DNA of 18,939 nucleotides, taken from positions 1-18,939 of the forward strand of contig PWZC01000405.1 in the NCBI GenBank assembly GCA_003567615.1, written 5' to 3'. Every line of letters starts with the position of its first letter. Position 1 is the first letter of the stretch. Positions 5,495 to 13,779 of this stretch are shown here, piece after piece. The notes under the pieces were generated by a model, which made no database searches, was not told where the DNA came from, and saw only the letters and a list, made by a program, of their open reading frames with translations. The DNA comes from Gemmatimonadota bacterium (GTDB lineage: Bacteria > Gemmatimonadota > Gemmatimonadetes > Longimicrobiales > Gaopeijiaceae). The position numbers were made by a program, and so were the translations under genes.

Positions 5495-6943
5495 CTACCG
5501 CGGCGCTCCCTCCCCCACCACCCGTTTCAGGAGCGTCCCCGCCGGAATCACCTGACCCGGTCGCAGCCCGTTCATGACCCCCACATCATCGGCGGGGATG
5601 GTGGAGGGGTGCCGCTGCACGAACCCCTCGAAGGTCATCTCGGTGTCGGTGCGGACCAACTCGATACGCCGGGGCTGGACATTCAGGATGGCCGGGTCGG
5701 CTACGCGGCGGAAGGATACCACTGCGCGCTGGATCGACTCGCCCCGGGCTCCCCAGGCAGCCTGACGGGAGTAGCCCAGCACCCGATACGTGGCGTCGCC
5801 GTGGCGGATGAAGAGCACCCGCCCCCGGAAGTCCTGTCCATCCTGGCTGATCCGGAAATCGGCGGCGGCGGCATCGAGCCCATCGATGGAGGCGTCGGAG
5901 CGACCGACCTCCGCCATCCCCTGCCCCCGCATGAACTGGTCCCGGGCGGCCCTCGGTGAGGCCTCCTCCACGAAGCCCAGGAGGAGCACGGCATCCTGCT
6001 CCGGACTCACCCCCTGCACCTCGCTTCGGGTGTTGGCGGTGCGCCACCCCGAGGGAAAGTCCAGGCGGAAGGCCAACTCCGGGTGGTAGAAGATGTTCTG
6101 GCGAAAGTACCCCTGGCGGGGATCCTCGCCGAAGGTCATTCCCTCGAGACGCTGAAGGTACCCTTCCCTGTCGTCGCGACTCCCGGCCAGCTCCGGATCG
6201 TCGCCGGTGGTGCGCTCGAGGATCCGCCCTCGCCGCTCTCCGGGATCCGGGTGCGTCGAGAGAAAGCCCGGGATCCGCTCGCCATCCTCGGCACCGGAGG
6301 CCCGCCCCAGCATCTCGAAGACCCGAGCCACGGCCCGGGGGTCGTAATCCTGCTCCGTCATGTACCTGAGCCCAAGGTCGTCCGCCTCCCGCTCCGCCTC
6401 ACGGGAATTTCGCAGGAAGAGGAGCTGGAGTCCGGCGCCGGCCACCTCTCCAAAAGGCTGGAGGTCCGGTGCCAGCACCATGCCGATGCCCAAGCCGAGC
6501 TGGGCGAGCTGCGCCTGGCTCACCCTGACTACCCCGTGACGAGCCGTCACATGGCCGATCTCATGCCCCACGATCCCCGCCACCTCGGCATCGGAGTTCA
6601 GGTGGGTCAGGATCCCCCGGGTCATGTAGATGAACCCACCCGGGAGGGCGAAGGCGTTGATGGTGGGATCGTCCAGGATCCGGAAGGTCCACGGCAGGTC
6701 CGGCCGCTCCGAGGCGGCGGCCATTCGCTGCCCCATCTCATCCATCCACTGCGTCAATCCGGGATCGTCATAGATCCCCAGCGAGGCCACGATGTCCCGG
6801 TCCGCCTGCCGTCCCATTTCGATCTCCTGCGACTCGGAGAAGAGGACGAACTGCCGCTGGCCCGTGACCGGGTTCACCGCGCCCCCCTGCACCAGGGGCG
6901 CCGGGACCAGGATCAGGACGAGCCAGAGGAGGAGGCGGGTCAT
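5495..6943 (-). CDS. Secreted M48-family zinc metalloprotease with LysM-like tail
   Basis: A 482-residue periplasmic protease of peptidase family M48, in the BepA/LoiP-like group that trims or chaperones envelope proteins. An N-terminal signal covers residues 1-21. The zinc site is HEIGH (127-131), and the third ligand is probably Glu184 in REAEREADDLG. The STHPDPGER segment at 229-237 is typical of the family. Residues about 290-450 form an extra domain with no catalytic motif. The last 45 residues (TFEGFVQRHP to IPAGTLLKRV) resemble a LysM module, which could anchor the enzyme to peptidoglycan. The gene starts 9 nt after the stop codon of the M14 gene, and its GAGG ribosome-binding site overlaps that stop, so the two form an operon. 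Confidence in family is high; the substrate is not known. Confidence 0.93.
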   Translation of the reverse strand: MTRLLLWLVLILVPAPLVQGGAVNPVTGQRQFVLFSESQEIEMGRQADRDIVASLGIYDDPGLTQWMDEMGQRMAAASERPDLPWTFRILDDPTINAFALPGGFIYMTRGILTHLNSDAEVAGIVGHEIGHVTARHGVVRVSQAQLAQLGLGIGMVLAPDLQPFGEVAGAGLQLLFLRNSREAEREADDLGLRYMTEQDYDPRAVARVFEMLGRASGAEDGERIPGFLSTHPDPGERRGRILERTTGDDPELAGSRDDREGYLQRLEGMTFGEDPRQGYFRQNIFYHPELAFRLDFPSGWRTANTRSEVQGVSPEQDAVLLLGFVEEASPRAARDQFMRGQGMAEVGRSDASIDGLDAAAADFRISQDGQDFRGRVLFIRHGDATYRVLGYSRQAAWGARGESIQRAVVSFRRVADPAILNVQPRRIELVRTDTEMTFEGFVQRHPSTIPADDVGVMNGLRPGQVIPAGTLLKRVVGEGAPR

Positions 6944-6952
6944 GACGGAACC

Positions 6953-9508
6953 TCAGAAGTTGGGCGCCACCAGGAGCGCGTTGGTATAGAGCTGCCACCC
7001 CGAATACCAGAACATCCGGAAGAGGGGGTCATCGGCGAAGAGGATCACCCGTCCGGAGCCGCGGCGGCGCTCGGCGAGCCAGGTGCTCCGGTCCAGCCGC
7101 TCCAGGTTCCGCTCCGAGATCACCCCGGAAATCCGGTCCACCCCCTCGGGGAAGAAGGCCACGGACTCGAAGTCGTCGGAGGGCTCGAATACGGTCCCGG
7201 TGGAGAGGACGAAGAGGCGGTCATGGGCCGTGTCCATGCCGGCGCCGTAAGTCAGGGGATGGGCCGGATCCATGTGGGCCTTGAGGATGGTCCCGGGGAC
7301 CCGCTCCTGCCAGCTTTCCATCTCCCGCTCTTCCCGGCTCATGAGCGCCCGCTCCAGCCGGGTATCCCGATCGTCCTCGTCCTCATCCAGCCGGGTCCGC
7401 CGCTCGATCTCGGCCATGGGCTCCGCCAACTGCTGGGCCGCGCTCCCCACCGCCACCAGGGTCCCACCTCTTCGTACCCAGGTGTCCAGCGCTGTGGTCC
7501 CCCCGTTCCCCAGGGTGCCCGACGGCCCGCCCGGCGGAACTACGATGACGTCATAGTGGCTCAGGTCAGTCCCCGATACGTCACTCACGTTCAGGACGTC
7601 GAAGGGAGCGTCCAGGATCTGCTCCAGGAAGAACCAGTGCCCGCCGAAGCCGGTGGCGCTGGTCCCGGGACCACCCAGGATGGCGATGCGAGGAAGCCGC
7701 AACGGGGCCTGATCGTTGGTTCCCAGGTCCGGGCCGGAGGCGGCTCGACCGGTACGGACCGGCGTCACCGCCGAGGCGAGCCCGGAGCGGCGCAGGAGAT
7801 CATCCAGATCGTCGTTCCGCCCCTGGGGGAAGAAGAGGGTACCCCGGGGCCAGTCCCGGCCCTCCAGTGTGAAGGGCTCGGTCTGGACGAAGACGCGGCC
7901 CTCGTGCTCCAGGAAGACCACCAACTCGCGGGCATGATGGAAGGAGGGTGCCAGGAGATATCCGAAGCTCCCTCCCGCGGGGAGGGCCTCCCCGGTGCGG
8001 GCCTCGACGGCCTCCACCAACACCCAGTTCCCGCCGGAGGTGGCTCGGGACCCGTGGGCCTCCACCCCGTAGGCGAAGGGAAGGGCCCAGGCGGTGATGT
8101 CGTAGGACGAGGTCCCCTCCAGCAGGTTGTCGGGCCGAAGGAGCGCACCGGCCAGACGGCCCCGGGGCTGCCGGGCCCGAACCCGGTAGGTCCCTTCGGG
8201 GAGGGTGGCCCGAGCCTCGAAGCCCGGGTGGGGCTCGGTGCTCAGCGAGACCTCGCTCCCCAGGCGCTCCACCTCGATCTCATGCCTCTGCAGGAGCGCC
8301 ACCAGCGCCTCGACCCGGGTGGGGTCGTCGCCGGGGATGAGGTAGGTGTCGTCCAGCCCCTCATCGATCTCCCGGTGGAAGCGGGCGAACCCCTCCACCA
8401 GCTCCGTCTTCCCGGCCGCGGCGGTGCGAAGGGTGGCGTTCTGGGCCACCCGATGCCCCATGGACCGGTCCCGGAGGGAGAGCGTGGTCCCATCGGGGCG
8501 CTCCACCAGGAGCCCGGCGAACCCGCTCCCCCCCTGCTCGTACGTCATCCCCACCGCCCCCACCAGCGAGGGCCACGAGTCGCCGTACCCCGGGTAGAAG
8601 AGATCGAAGTTCTGGGCCGTGTAATAGAGGAGGCGCTCCCGGTCGAACGCTTCGGCGTTCCCCTCCCCGAAGCGCCGCCCCCACTCGAGAATGTGTTCGG
8701 GGAAGATGTCGTTGATGGGCTCTGCCGCCGGGAAGAAGAAGTAGCTGGACCGGTACCCCATCTCGTGGACATCCACGTGGACGTGGGGGTTGTACCGGTG
8801 GAATCGGGCGAGCCGATCCCGGGTCTCCTGCTGGCTCAGCCACGCCCAGTCCCGATTCAGGTCGAAGAGGTAGTGGTTGAAGCGGGAGCCGGGCCAGGGC
8901 TCGCGCCGCTCCCGGATCCGGGGGCTCGGATTGTCCCGCACCTGGGCGTTGGAGACGAAGAAGTGGATGTATCGCTCCCGCCCATCGGGGTTCGCCACCG
9001 GATCGATGATGACCACCAGGGAGTCCAGCGCCCCCTCCAGCCCATCGGCGCCGGTGAGGAGGTCATGAATGGTCCACATGGCCGCCTCCGACGCCGATGC
9101 CTCATTCCCGTGTACCGCCGAGGTGTAGTAGACGATGGCCGGAAGCTCGGCCGCGATCTCCCGGGCCCTGGCCTCGGAGGTAGCCGGGTCCATGAGTTCC
9201 CGATTGGCCGCCAGGATCTCGTCCATGCGGGCCCTGTGCTCCGGCGAGGCGATGAGGACCTGCTGGATCTCCCGCCCCTGCATGGTGGTGCCATAGCTGT
9301 CCACAGAGACGGCGGGGTGGAGTTCGGCCAGTCGCTCCATGTAGGCGTAGACCAGATCGGTGGGGGTGAACCGGTCACCGATCTCATAGCCCAGGAAGGA
9401 CTCCGGCGAGGGGACCTCCTGGCTCTGGGCCGGAGTCGGCGCGGCCAGGCTTCCCACCAGGAGGGAAAGGAGAAGGAAGGTGCAGGCCGCCGACGGAAAT
9501 CGCGTCAT
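6953..9508 (-). CDS. Secreted M14-family zinc carboxypeptidase-like protein
   Basis: An 851-residue exported protein with signal peptide 1-30. The M14 catalytic domain is about residues 40-350. Zinc ligands are His133 and Glu136 in SAVHGNEAS and His248 in HVDVHEMG. NPDGR (173-177) and LNRDW (217-221) are substrate-binding elements. The catalytic base is Glu324 in MTYEQGG. Residues 350-600 are beta-rich. Residues about 640-740 resemble a class-I glutamine-amidotransferase-like Rossmann fold (RIAILGG, SHYDVIVVPPGG, LVAVGSAAQQL), but no catalytic Cys is seen there. This long architecture is typical of secreted bacterial M14 proteins. It probably trims peptides in the periplasm or outside the cell. 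It leads the operon with the M48 protease. The ribosome-binding site before the ATG at 9508 is weak. Confidence 0.93.
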   Translation of the reverse strand: MTRFPSAACTFLLLSLLVGSLAAPTPAQSQEVPSPESFLGYEIGDRFTPTDLVYAYMERLAELHPAVSVDSYGTTMQGREIQQVLIASPEHRARMDEILAANRELMDPATSEARAREIAAELPAIVYYTSAVHGNEASASEAAMWTIHDLLTGADGLEGALDSLVVIIDPVANPDGRERYIHFFVSNAQVRDNPSPRIRERREPWPGSRFNHYLFDLNRDWAWLSQQETRDRLARFHRYNPHVHVDVHEMGYRSSYFFFPAAEPINDIFPEHILEWGRRFGEGNAEAFDRERLLYYTAQNFDLFYPGYGDSWPSLVGAVGMTYEQGGSGFAGLLVERPDGTTLSLRDRSMGHRVAQNATLRTAAAGKTELVEGFARFHREIDEGLDDTYLIPGDDPTRVEALVALLQRHEIEVERLGSEVSLSTEPHPGFEARATLPEGTYRVRARQPRGRLAGALLRPDNLLEGTSSYDITAWALPFAYGVEAHGSRATSGGNWVLVEAVEARTGEALPAGGSFGYLLAPSFHHARELVVFLEHEGRVFVQTEPFTLEGRDWPRGTLFFPQGRNDDLDDLLRRSGLASAVTPVRTGRAASGPDLGTNDQAPLRLPRIAILGGPGTSATGFGGHWFFLEQILDAPFDVLNVSDVSGTDLSHYDVIVVPPGGPSGTLGNGGTTALDTWVRRGGTLVAVGSAAQQLAEPMAEIERRTRLDEDEDDRDTRLERALMSREEREMESWQERVPGTILKAHMDPAHPLTYGAGMDTAHDRLFVLSTGTVFEPSDDFESVAFFPEGVDRISGVISERNLERLDRSTWLAERRRGSGRVILFADDPLFRMFWYSGWQLYTNALLVAPNF

Positions 9509-9566
9509 GGTGGATCCGGGTGCGTTGGGTGGGAAAGTGACGGGAGAAGTCGGGTAAGAAGTAGAA

Positions 9567-9596
9567 AAGTTACCCCGGATCGGGGAAGGCGGGCAA
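9567..9596 (-). promoter_or_regulatory. Possible promoter of the M14-M48 operon
   Basis: On the minus strand TTGCCC (9596-9591) and TAACTT (9572-9567) are separated by 18 nt. They lie in the only notably A/T-rich stretch of the 133-bp divergent gap. A small palindrome CCCCG-GAT-CGGGG (9573-9585) sits between the hexamers and could be an operator. The match to consensus is only fair. Confidence 0.3.
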
Positions 9597-9641
9597 CGGC
9601 CCGTCTTGCTCCCGGGACATCACGCCATCACCTTCCCGCCT

Positions 9642-10097
9642 ATGCTCCGTCACCATTTCCATTCCGAACGCGACCCGGCTCGGGCCCGCCGGCCCAGGCC
9701 CCGGCGCTCGTTCCCGGCCATCTTCCTCGTCGCCGTGGCCGCCCTGGGCTTCCTGGCGGCCTGCGACATGGGCTTCCCCACCTCCGAGGGGGAAGCCCGC
9801 ATCGACGAGGCCACCTTCGTGGCCACGTATACCGAACTCCGCGTTGCCGCCATGGAATGGGAGTCCCAGCAACTCCCGGCCCGGGAGCGGGACGAGATCC
9901 TGGAACGTCAGGGCGTCACCGCCGATGACCTGCGGGAATTCACCCGGGTCCACGGTCGAAACGTCCCCCTCATGAACCGGATCTGGAACCAGGTGGCCAC
10001 CAACGTCCAGGCGGCCCACCAGGAGATGACCACCGACGAGGGGGAAACGGAAGAGGAAGGGCCGCCCCCGGCCCCGGTCAGCGAAGACGGAAGTTGA
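9642..10097 (+). CDS. Small lipoprotein of unknown function
   Basis: 151 residues. A long basic n-region (RARRPRPRR) is followed by the hydrophobic FPAIFLVAVAALGF and a good lipobox LAAC, making Cys41 the lipidation site. The mature part is mostly helical and acidic (IDEATFVATYTELRVAAMEWE, REFTRVHGRNVPLMN). It ends in a disordered Glu/Pro tail. I do not recognise the family; the helical domain recalls small DUF4296-like lipoproteins, but this is weak. The ATG at 9642 is preferred although its ribosome-binding site is poor; a TTG at 9606 would add 12 unlikely residues. It is divergent from the M14 gene and overlaps the convergent outer-membrane gene by 20 bp. Confidence 0.7.
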   Translation: MLRHHFHSERDPARARRPRPRRSFPAIFLVAVAALGFLAACDMGFPTSEGEARIDEATFVATYTELRVAAMEWESQQLPARERDEILERQGVTADDLREFTRVHGRNVPLMNRIWNQVATNVQAAHQEMTTDEGETEEEGPPPAPVSEDGS

Positions 10098-10704
10098 TTC
10101 CCACGGCCAGCCCGCGCCGATCACCCAACGACCCGGCGAACCGGAAGGCCCACCCCGGATCGAAGGCCACGTCGATCCCCAGGTCCACGGCGAAGCCCAG
10201 CTCCAGGCCGTCCCGCCGCCGGCTACTCCCGAACTCGGCGTCCAGCACGACCCGGGGAGTGAAGTAGGGATTGAACCAGACCCCGTCGGCCTGGAAGTCC
10301 CGGCCCAGCGAGGCGCCCAGGGGGAAGCTCAGGATCACGTCCTTCCCCACCCCGGCTCCCACGCCCCCGACCCAGATCACATCCAGAGGAAAGTCGGCGG
10401 AGGCGATGACCAGATTGCCCGAGATGTCCATCCCACCGTAGACGGTCAGATCACCACCCCGGCCCTCGGCCAGGCCGACCCGGTATCCCAGGGAGCCCGG
10501 CGCGTCACTGGACCGCCAGGTAGAGAGCACGCCGATTCCGTCGTGTGGGCCCGGTCCCGGGTCCACCAGGAAGACCCCCCACCCGGCAGGGGTCCCGGGA
10601 GAAACCAGAAGGGGCCCGTCCCAGTGCACCTGGGCCCGGGCCGGCGAGGCGGCCAGGAAGAGGAGGGGGAGGCTGGCCAGCAGTCCCAAAGAGACCTTCC
10701 GCAT
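10078..10704 (-). CDS. Putative outer-membrane beta-barrel protein
   Basis: 208 residues with a clear signal peptide (MRKVSLGLLASLPLLFLAASPARA, cleaved before QVHW). The mature part is a run of alternating polar and hydrophobic strands rich in Gly and aromatic residues (GYRVGLAEG, LTVYGGMDISG, DVILSFPLGASLG, LELGFAVDLGIDVAF, WAFRFAGSLG). It ends in GLAVGINFRLR, as expected for an 8-10-strand barrel, although the last residue is Arg rather than Phe. The ATG at 10704 has GGAG about 9 nt upstream; a frame extension to 10800 adds only low-quality sequence. It is downstream of guaA on the same strand, 115 bp away and possibly separate. Function is unknown. Confidence 0.75.
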   Translation of the reverse strand: MRKVSLGLLASLPLLFLAASPARAQVHWDGPLLVSPGTPAGWGVFLVDPGPGPHDGIGVLSTWRSSDAPGSLGYRVGLAEGRGGDLTVYGGMDISGNLVIASADFPLDVIWVGGVGAGVGKDVILSFPLGASLGRDFQADGVWFNPYFTPRVVLDAEFGSSRRRDGLELGFAVDLGIDVAFDPGWAFRFAGSLGDRRGLAVGINFRLR

Positions 10705-10750
10705 ATGCAGTGACTCCGTTTGACGTCCGTGTCCATGAAGAAGCGGGCCC

Positions 10751-10777
10751 GGCCCCTGCCGAACCCGCCTCGGGGCC
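10751..10777 (-). terminator. Possible hairpin after guaA
   Basis: GGCCCC (10751-10756) and GGGGCC (10772-10777) can pair across a 15-nt loop in the 115-bp gap between guaA and the outer-membrane gene. There is no T-tract. It is weak evidence for the end of the housekeeping transcript. Confidence 0.25.
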
Positions 10778-10819
10778 GCTCCCACCCCACTCCGGTCCAA
10801 TCGCCCCCCGGAGGAAGGG

Positions 10820-12394
10820 CTACTCCCACTCGATGGTGGCCGGGGGCTTTGAGCTCACGTCGTAGGTCACCCGGTTCACACCCGCCACCTCGTTGATGAT
10901 CCGGGTGGAGATCCGCCCCAGTACATCGTGGGGGAAGGGATACCAATCCGCCGTCATCCCGTCCCTGGAGGTGACGGCGCGGAGGGCGATGACGTTCTCG
11001 TAGGTCCGGCTGTCGCCCATCACCCCCACCGAGTGGATGGGGAGGAGCACGGCAAAGGCCTGCCAGATGTCGTCGTAGAGCTCCGCCTCCCGGATCTCCT
11101 CAAGGTATATCGCGTCGGCCTCCCGAAGGATCCGCAGGCGGTCTTCCCGGACCTCGCCCAGGATCCGGATGCCGAGGCCCGGCCCCGGGAAGGGATGGCG
11201 GCCCACGAAGTCCTCGGGAAGACCCAGCTCACGGCCCACATTCCGGACCTCGTCCTTGAAGAGCTCCCGGAGCGGCTCGATGAGCTGGAAGGGCATGTCC
11301 TCGGGAAGACCGCCCACATTGTGGTGGGTCTTGATGGTGACGGAGGGTCCACCGGTGGAGACGGACTCGATGACGTCGGGATAGAGGGTCCCCTGGACCA
11401 GGAAGCGGGCGTCCTTCCCCTCGGCCCTGGCCGTCTCCTCGAAGATCCGGATGAAGGTGTTTCCGATGGCGCGCCGCTTCGCCTCGGGATCCGTGACCCC
11501 TTCCAGAGCGCCGAGGAATTCGGCGCCGGCGTCCACCACCACCAGGCGGATTCCCATATGCTTGCGGAAGGTGCGCTCCACCTGCACCCGCTCGCCCTTC
11601 CGGAGGAGTCCGTTGTCCACGAAGATGCAGGTGAGGCGGTCGCCCACCGCCCGGTGCACCAACGCCGCCGCCACGGACGAGTCCACCCCGCCCGACAGCC
11701 CGCAGATGACCTCGGCCTCCCCGGCCTGCTCGGCGATGCTGGCCACCGCCTCGTCCACGAAGGCCCCAGGGGTCCAGGTGGGTTCGCATCCGGCGATGCG
11801 GAAGAGGAAATTGGAGAGGATCTCCTCGCCCCGAACCGTGTGGGCCACCTCGGGGTGGAACTGTACCCCGTAGATCTCCCGGTCCCTGGCCCGGAATGCG
11901 GCCACCGGGAGGGTGGCGGTGGACGCCAGGGCACGATAGCCCTCGGGCGGCTCGTCCACATGGTCCCCGTGGGAGCACCACACCCGGGTGGCCTCGTCGG
12001 GATCGAAGCCATCGAAGAGCTTCTCCTGCTCCAGGATCCGGAGGTCGGCGCGACCGTACTCCCGGGTCCCGTGGTGGACACGGCCACCCTCTTCCCGGGC
12101 GATGAGTTGCATCCCATAGCAGATGCCCAGGATGGGGATCCCCAGGCGGAGGATCTCCGGGTCCATTCCCGGAACGGCCTCGTCGTAGACGGAGGCGGGG
12201 CCGCCCGAGAGGATGATCCCGGCCGGGGCCCACTCCCGCACCCACTGGGCGGAACGATCCGGTGGATGGATCTCGCAGAAGACCCGCTCTTCCCGGATCC
12301 GCCGGGCAATGAGCTGGGTGTACTGGGACCCGAAGTCCAGGATGAGAACGCGCTGATGGGGCTGGGCGGTCCGGAGTTCGGAGCGGTCGGTCAT
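10820..12394 (-). CDS. guaA: GMP synthase (glutamine-hydrolysing)
   Basis: A 524-residue cytoplasmic enzyme converting XMP, ATP and glutamine to GMP, the last step of guanine nucleotide synthesis. The N-terminal class-I glutaminase domain has its triad: Cys92 in GICYGMQ, with His180 and Glu182 in QFHPE. The ATP-pyrophosphatase P-loop SGGVDSS is at 234-240. The dimerisation domain ends in the conserved KPPATIEWE. Length is typical. The ATG at 12394 overlaps the lysA stop as ATGA, giving translational coupling; an in-frame extension upstream to 12721 lies antisense-frame inside lysA and is not real. It is the last gene of the accD-to-guaA cluster. Confidence 0.98.
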   Translation of the reverse strand: MTDRSELRTAQPHQRVLILDFGSQYTQLIARRIREERVFCEIHPPDRSAQWVREWAPAGIILSGGPASVYDEAVPGMDPEILRLGIPILGICYGMQLIAREEGGRVHHGTREYGRADLRILEQEKLFDGFDPDEATRVWCSHGDHVDEPPEGYRALASTATLPVAAFRARDREIYGVQFHPEVAHTVRGEEILSNFLFRIAGCEPTWTPGAFVDEAVASIAEQAGEAEVICGLSGGVDSSVAAALVHRAVGDRLTCIFVDNGLLRKGERVQVERTFRKHMGIRLVVVDAGAEFLGALEGVTDPEAKRRAIGNTFIRIFEETARAEGKDARFLVQGTLYPDVIESVSTGGPSVTIKTHHNVGGLPEDMPFQLIEPLRELFKDEVRNVGRELGLPEDFVGRHPFPGPGLGIRILGEVREDRLRILREADAIYLEEIREAELYDDIWQAFAVLLPIHSVGVMGDSRTYENVIALRAVTSRDGMTADWYPFPHDVLGRISTRIINEVAGVNRVTYDVSSKPPATIEWE

Positions 12395-13779
12395 GGGGTA
12401 TGGTCTCCCGATTCCGGGGAGGGGGCCGGGGGGATGACCTCCCCCCGCAGCAGATCCTCCACCTCTTCCCGGCGGCGGATGAGAAGGGCGCGACCGCTCT
12501 CCACCAGGACCTCGGCGGGGCGGCAGCGGGCGTTGTAGTTGGAGGCCATGGAGAAGCCGTAGGCGCCGGCGGTCCCCACAGCCAGGAGGTCCCCGGCCCC
12601 GGGGTGCGCCAGGGGCCGGTCCAGGGCCAGGAAGTCCCCGGACTCGCACACGGGGCCCACCACATCCACCACGGCCTCCGGGGCGGCGGGATCGTGGAGC
12701 ACCGGAACGACCCTGTGCCACCCCCCGTAGTGGGACGGGCGCAGGAGCTCGGTCATGCCGGCGTCGGTGATGACGAAGCGCTTGCCCCCCGACTCCTTCC
12801 GGTAGAGGACCCGGGTCAGGAGCACACCGGCCTCGCCTACGATGGAGCGTCCCGGCTCGAGGATGAGGCGAAGGCCCCGTTCCCGGAGCCGTTCGGTCAC
12901 GGCGCCGGCCAGGCGGTCCAGGGGAAGGCCACCCTCGCCCCGGTAGCCCACCCCGAACCCGCCGCCCAGATCCAGGTATTCCAGCGACACCCCGTCGGCG
13001 CGGATCCGATCCGTCATCTCCAGGACCGTGTCCAGCGCCGCCAGATACGGCTCTACCGCCACGATCTGCGATCCGATGTGGACGTCGATCCCACGGAACC
13101 AGAGGTGGGGCCGCTCCGGAGCGGTTCGGTAGAGCTCGAGGGCCCGCGTCACCGGGATGCCGAACTTGGAGGTGGCGTGGCCGGTGGCCGTGTAGTGATG
13201 GGGGGTGGGGGACTCCACATCCGGGTTCACCCGGATGCCCACCGGTGCCCGCTCGCCGCGGCGGCGGGCGACGCCCTCCAGCACGTTCAGCTCTTCTTCA
13301 CTCTCCACGTGGAAGGCGTGGATCCCCACCTCCAGCGCCCGTTCCATCTCCCGGACCGTCTTCCCCACCCCGGCGAAGACCATGCGCGAGGCCGGAATCC
13401 CGGCGCGGAGAGCCCGCTCCAGCTCGCCCGCGCTTACGATGTCGGCGCCGGCCCCGGCGAGGCCGATGCGGTTCAGGACCGCCAGATTGCCATTGGCCTT
13501 CACCGAGTAGGCCAGGAGGAGGTCCACCCCCTGGAAGGCCTCCTGGAAACGGTGGACCCGGTCGGCGATCCCCTGGGCGTCGTAGACATACAGGGGAGTG
13601 CCGAATCGCCGGGCCAACCCTTCCAGGGAGAGCCCCCGACAGGTGAGGCCGCCCTGGACCCACGGAAAGCCCGGCCCCAGGTCGGCGGGGCCGGCGGGGG
13701 GCGCTGCCCCGGCCCCACCCCCTCCCGGGGGCGCCGCACCGGAGGAGCCGGCCCCCGGGCTCAGTACGCCCTCGCCCAT
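12391..13779 (-). CDS. lysA: Diaminopimelate decarboxylase
   Basis: A 462-residue PLP enzyme making L-lysine from meso-diaminopimelate. The fold-III decarboxylase signatures are present: PLP Lys94 in AYSVKANGN, HIGSQ (234-238), GGGFG (272-276), EPGR (308-311), the catalytic Cys378-Glu379 in GPVCESGD, and Tyr415 near YNARCRP. Residues 1-35 are a low-complexity Gly/Ala/Pro stretch absent from typical enzymes. GGAGG 5 nt before the ATG at 13779 supports that start, which overlaps the proS stop by 19 bp. The 3' end overlaps guaA as ATGA. There is no lysine riboswitch, as expected for a gene inside an operon. Confidence 0.97.
   Translation of the reverse strand: MGEGVLSPGAGSSGAAPPGGGGAGAAPPAGPADLGPGFPWVQGGLTCRGLSLEGLARRFGTPLYVYDAQGIADRVHRFQEAFQGVDLLLAYSVKANGNLAVLNRIGLAGAGADIVSAGELERALRAGIPASRMVFAGVGKTVREMERALEVGIHAFHVESEEELNVLEGVARRRGERAPVGIRVNPDVESPTPHHYTATGHATSKFGIPVTRALELYRTAPERPHLWFRGIDVHIGSQIVAVEPYLAALDTVLEMTDRIRADGVSLEYLDLGGGFGVGYRGEGGLPLDRLAGAVTERLRERGLRLILEPGRSIVGEAGVLLTRVLYRKESGGKRFVITDAGMTELLRPSHYGGWHRVVPVLHDPAAPEAVVDVVGPVCESGDFLALDRPLAHPGAGDLLAVGTAGAYGFSMASNYNARCRPAEVLVESGRALLIRRREEVEDLLRGEVIPPAPSPESGDHTP

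Noticed and set aside
9606..9641. TTG start at 9606 for the small lipoprotein
   Set aside because: It adds 12 residues ahead of an already long basic n-region and has no better ribosome-binding site than the ATG at 9642.
6083..9928. 1281-codon open frame on the plus strand
   Set aside because: It is antisense to the clear M48 and M14 genes, is Gly/Pro/His/Arg-rich without domains, and arises from GC-rich codon use on the other strand.
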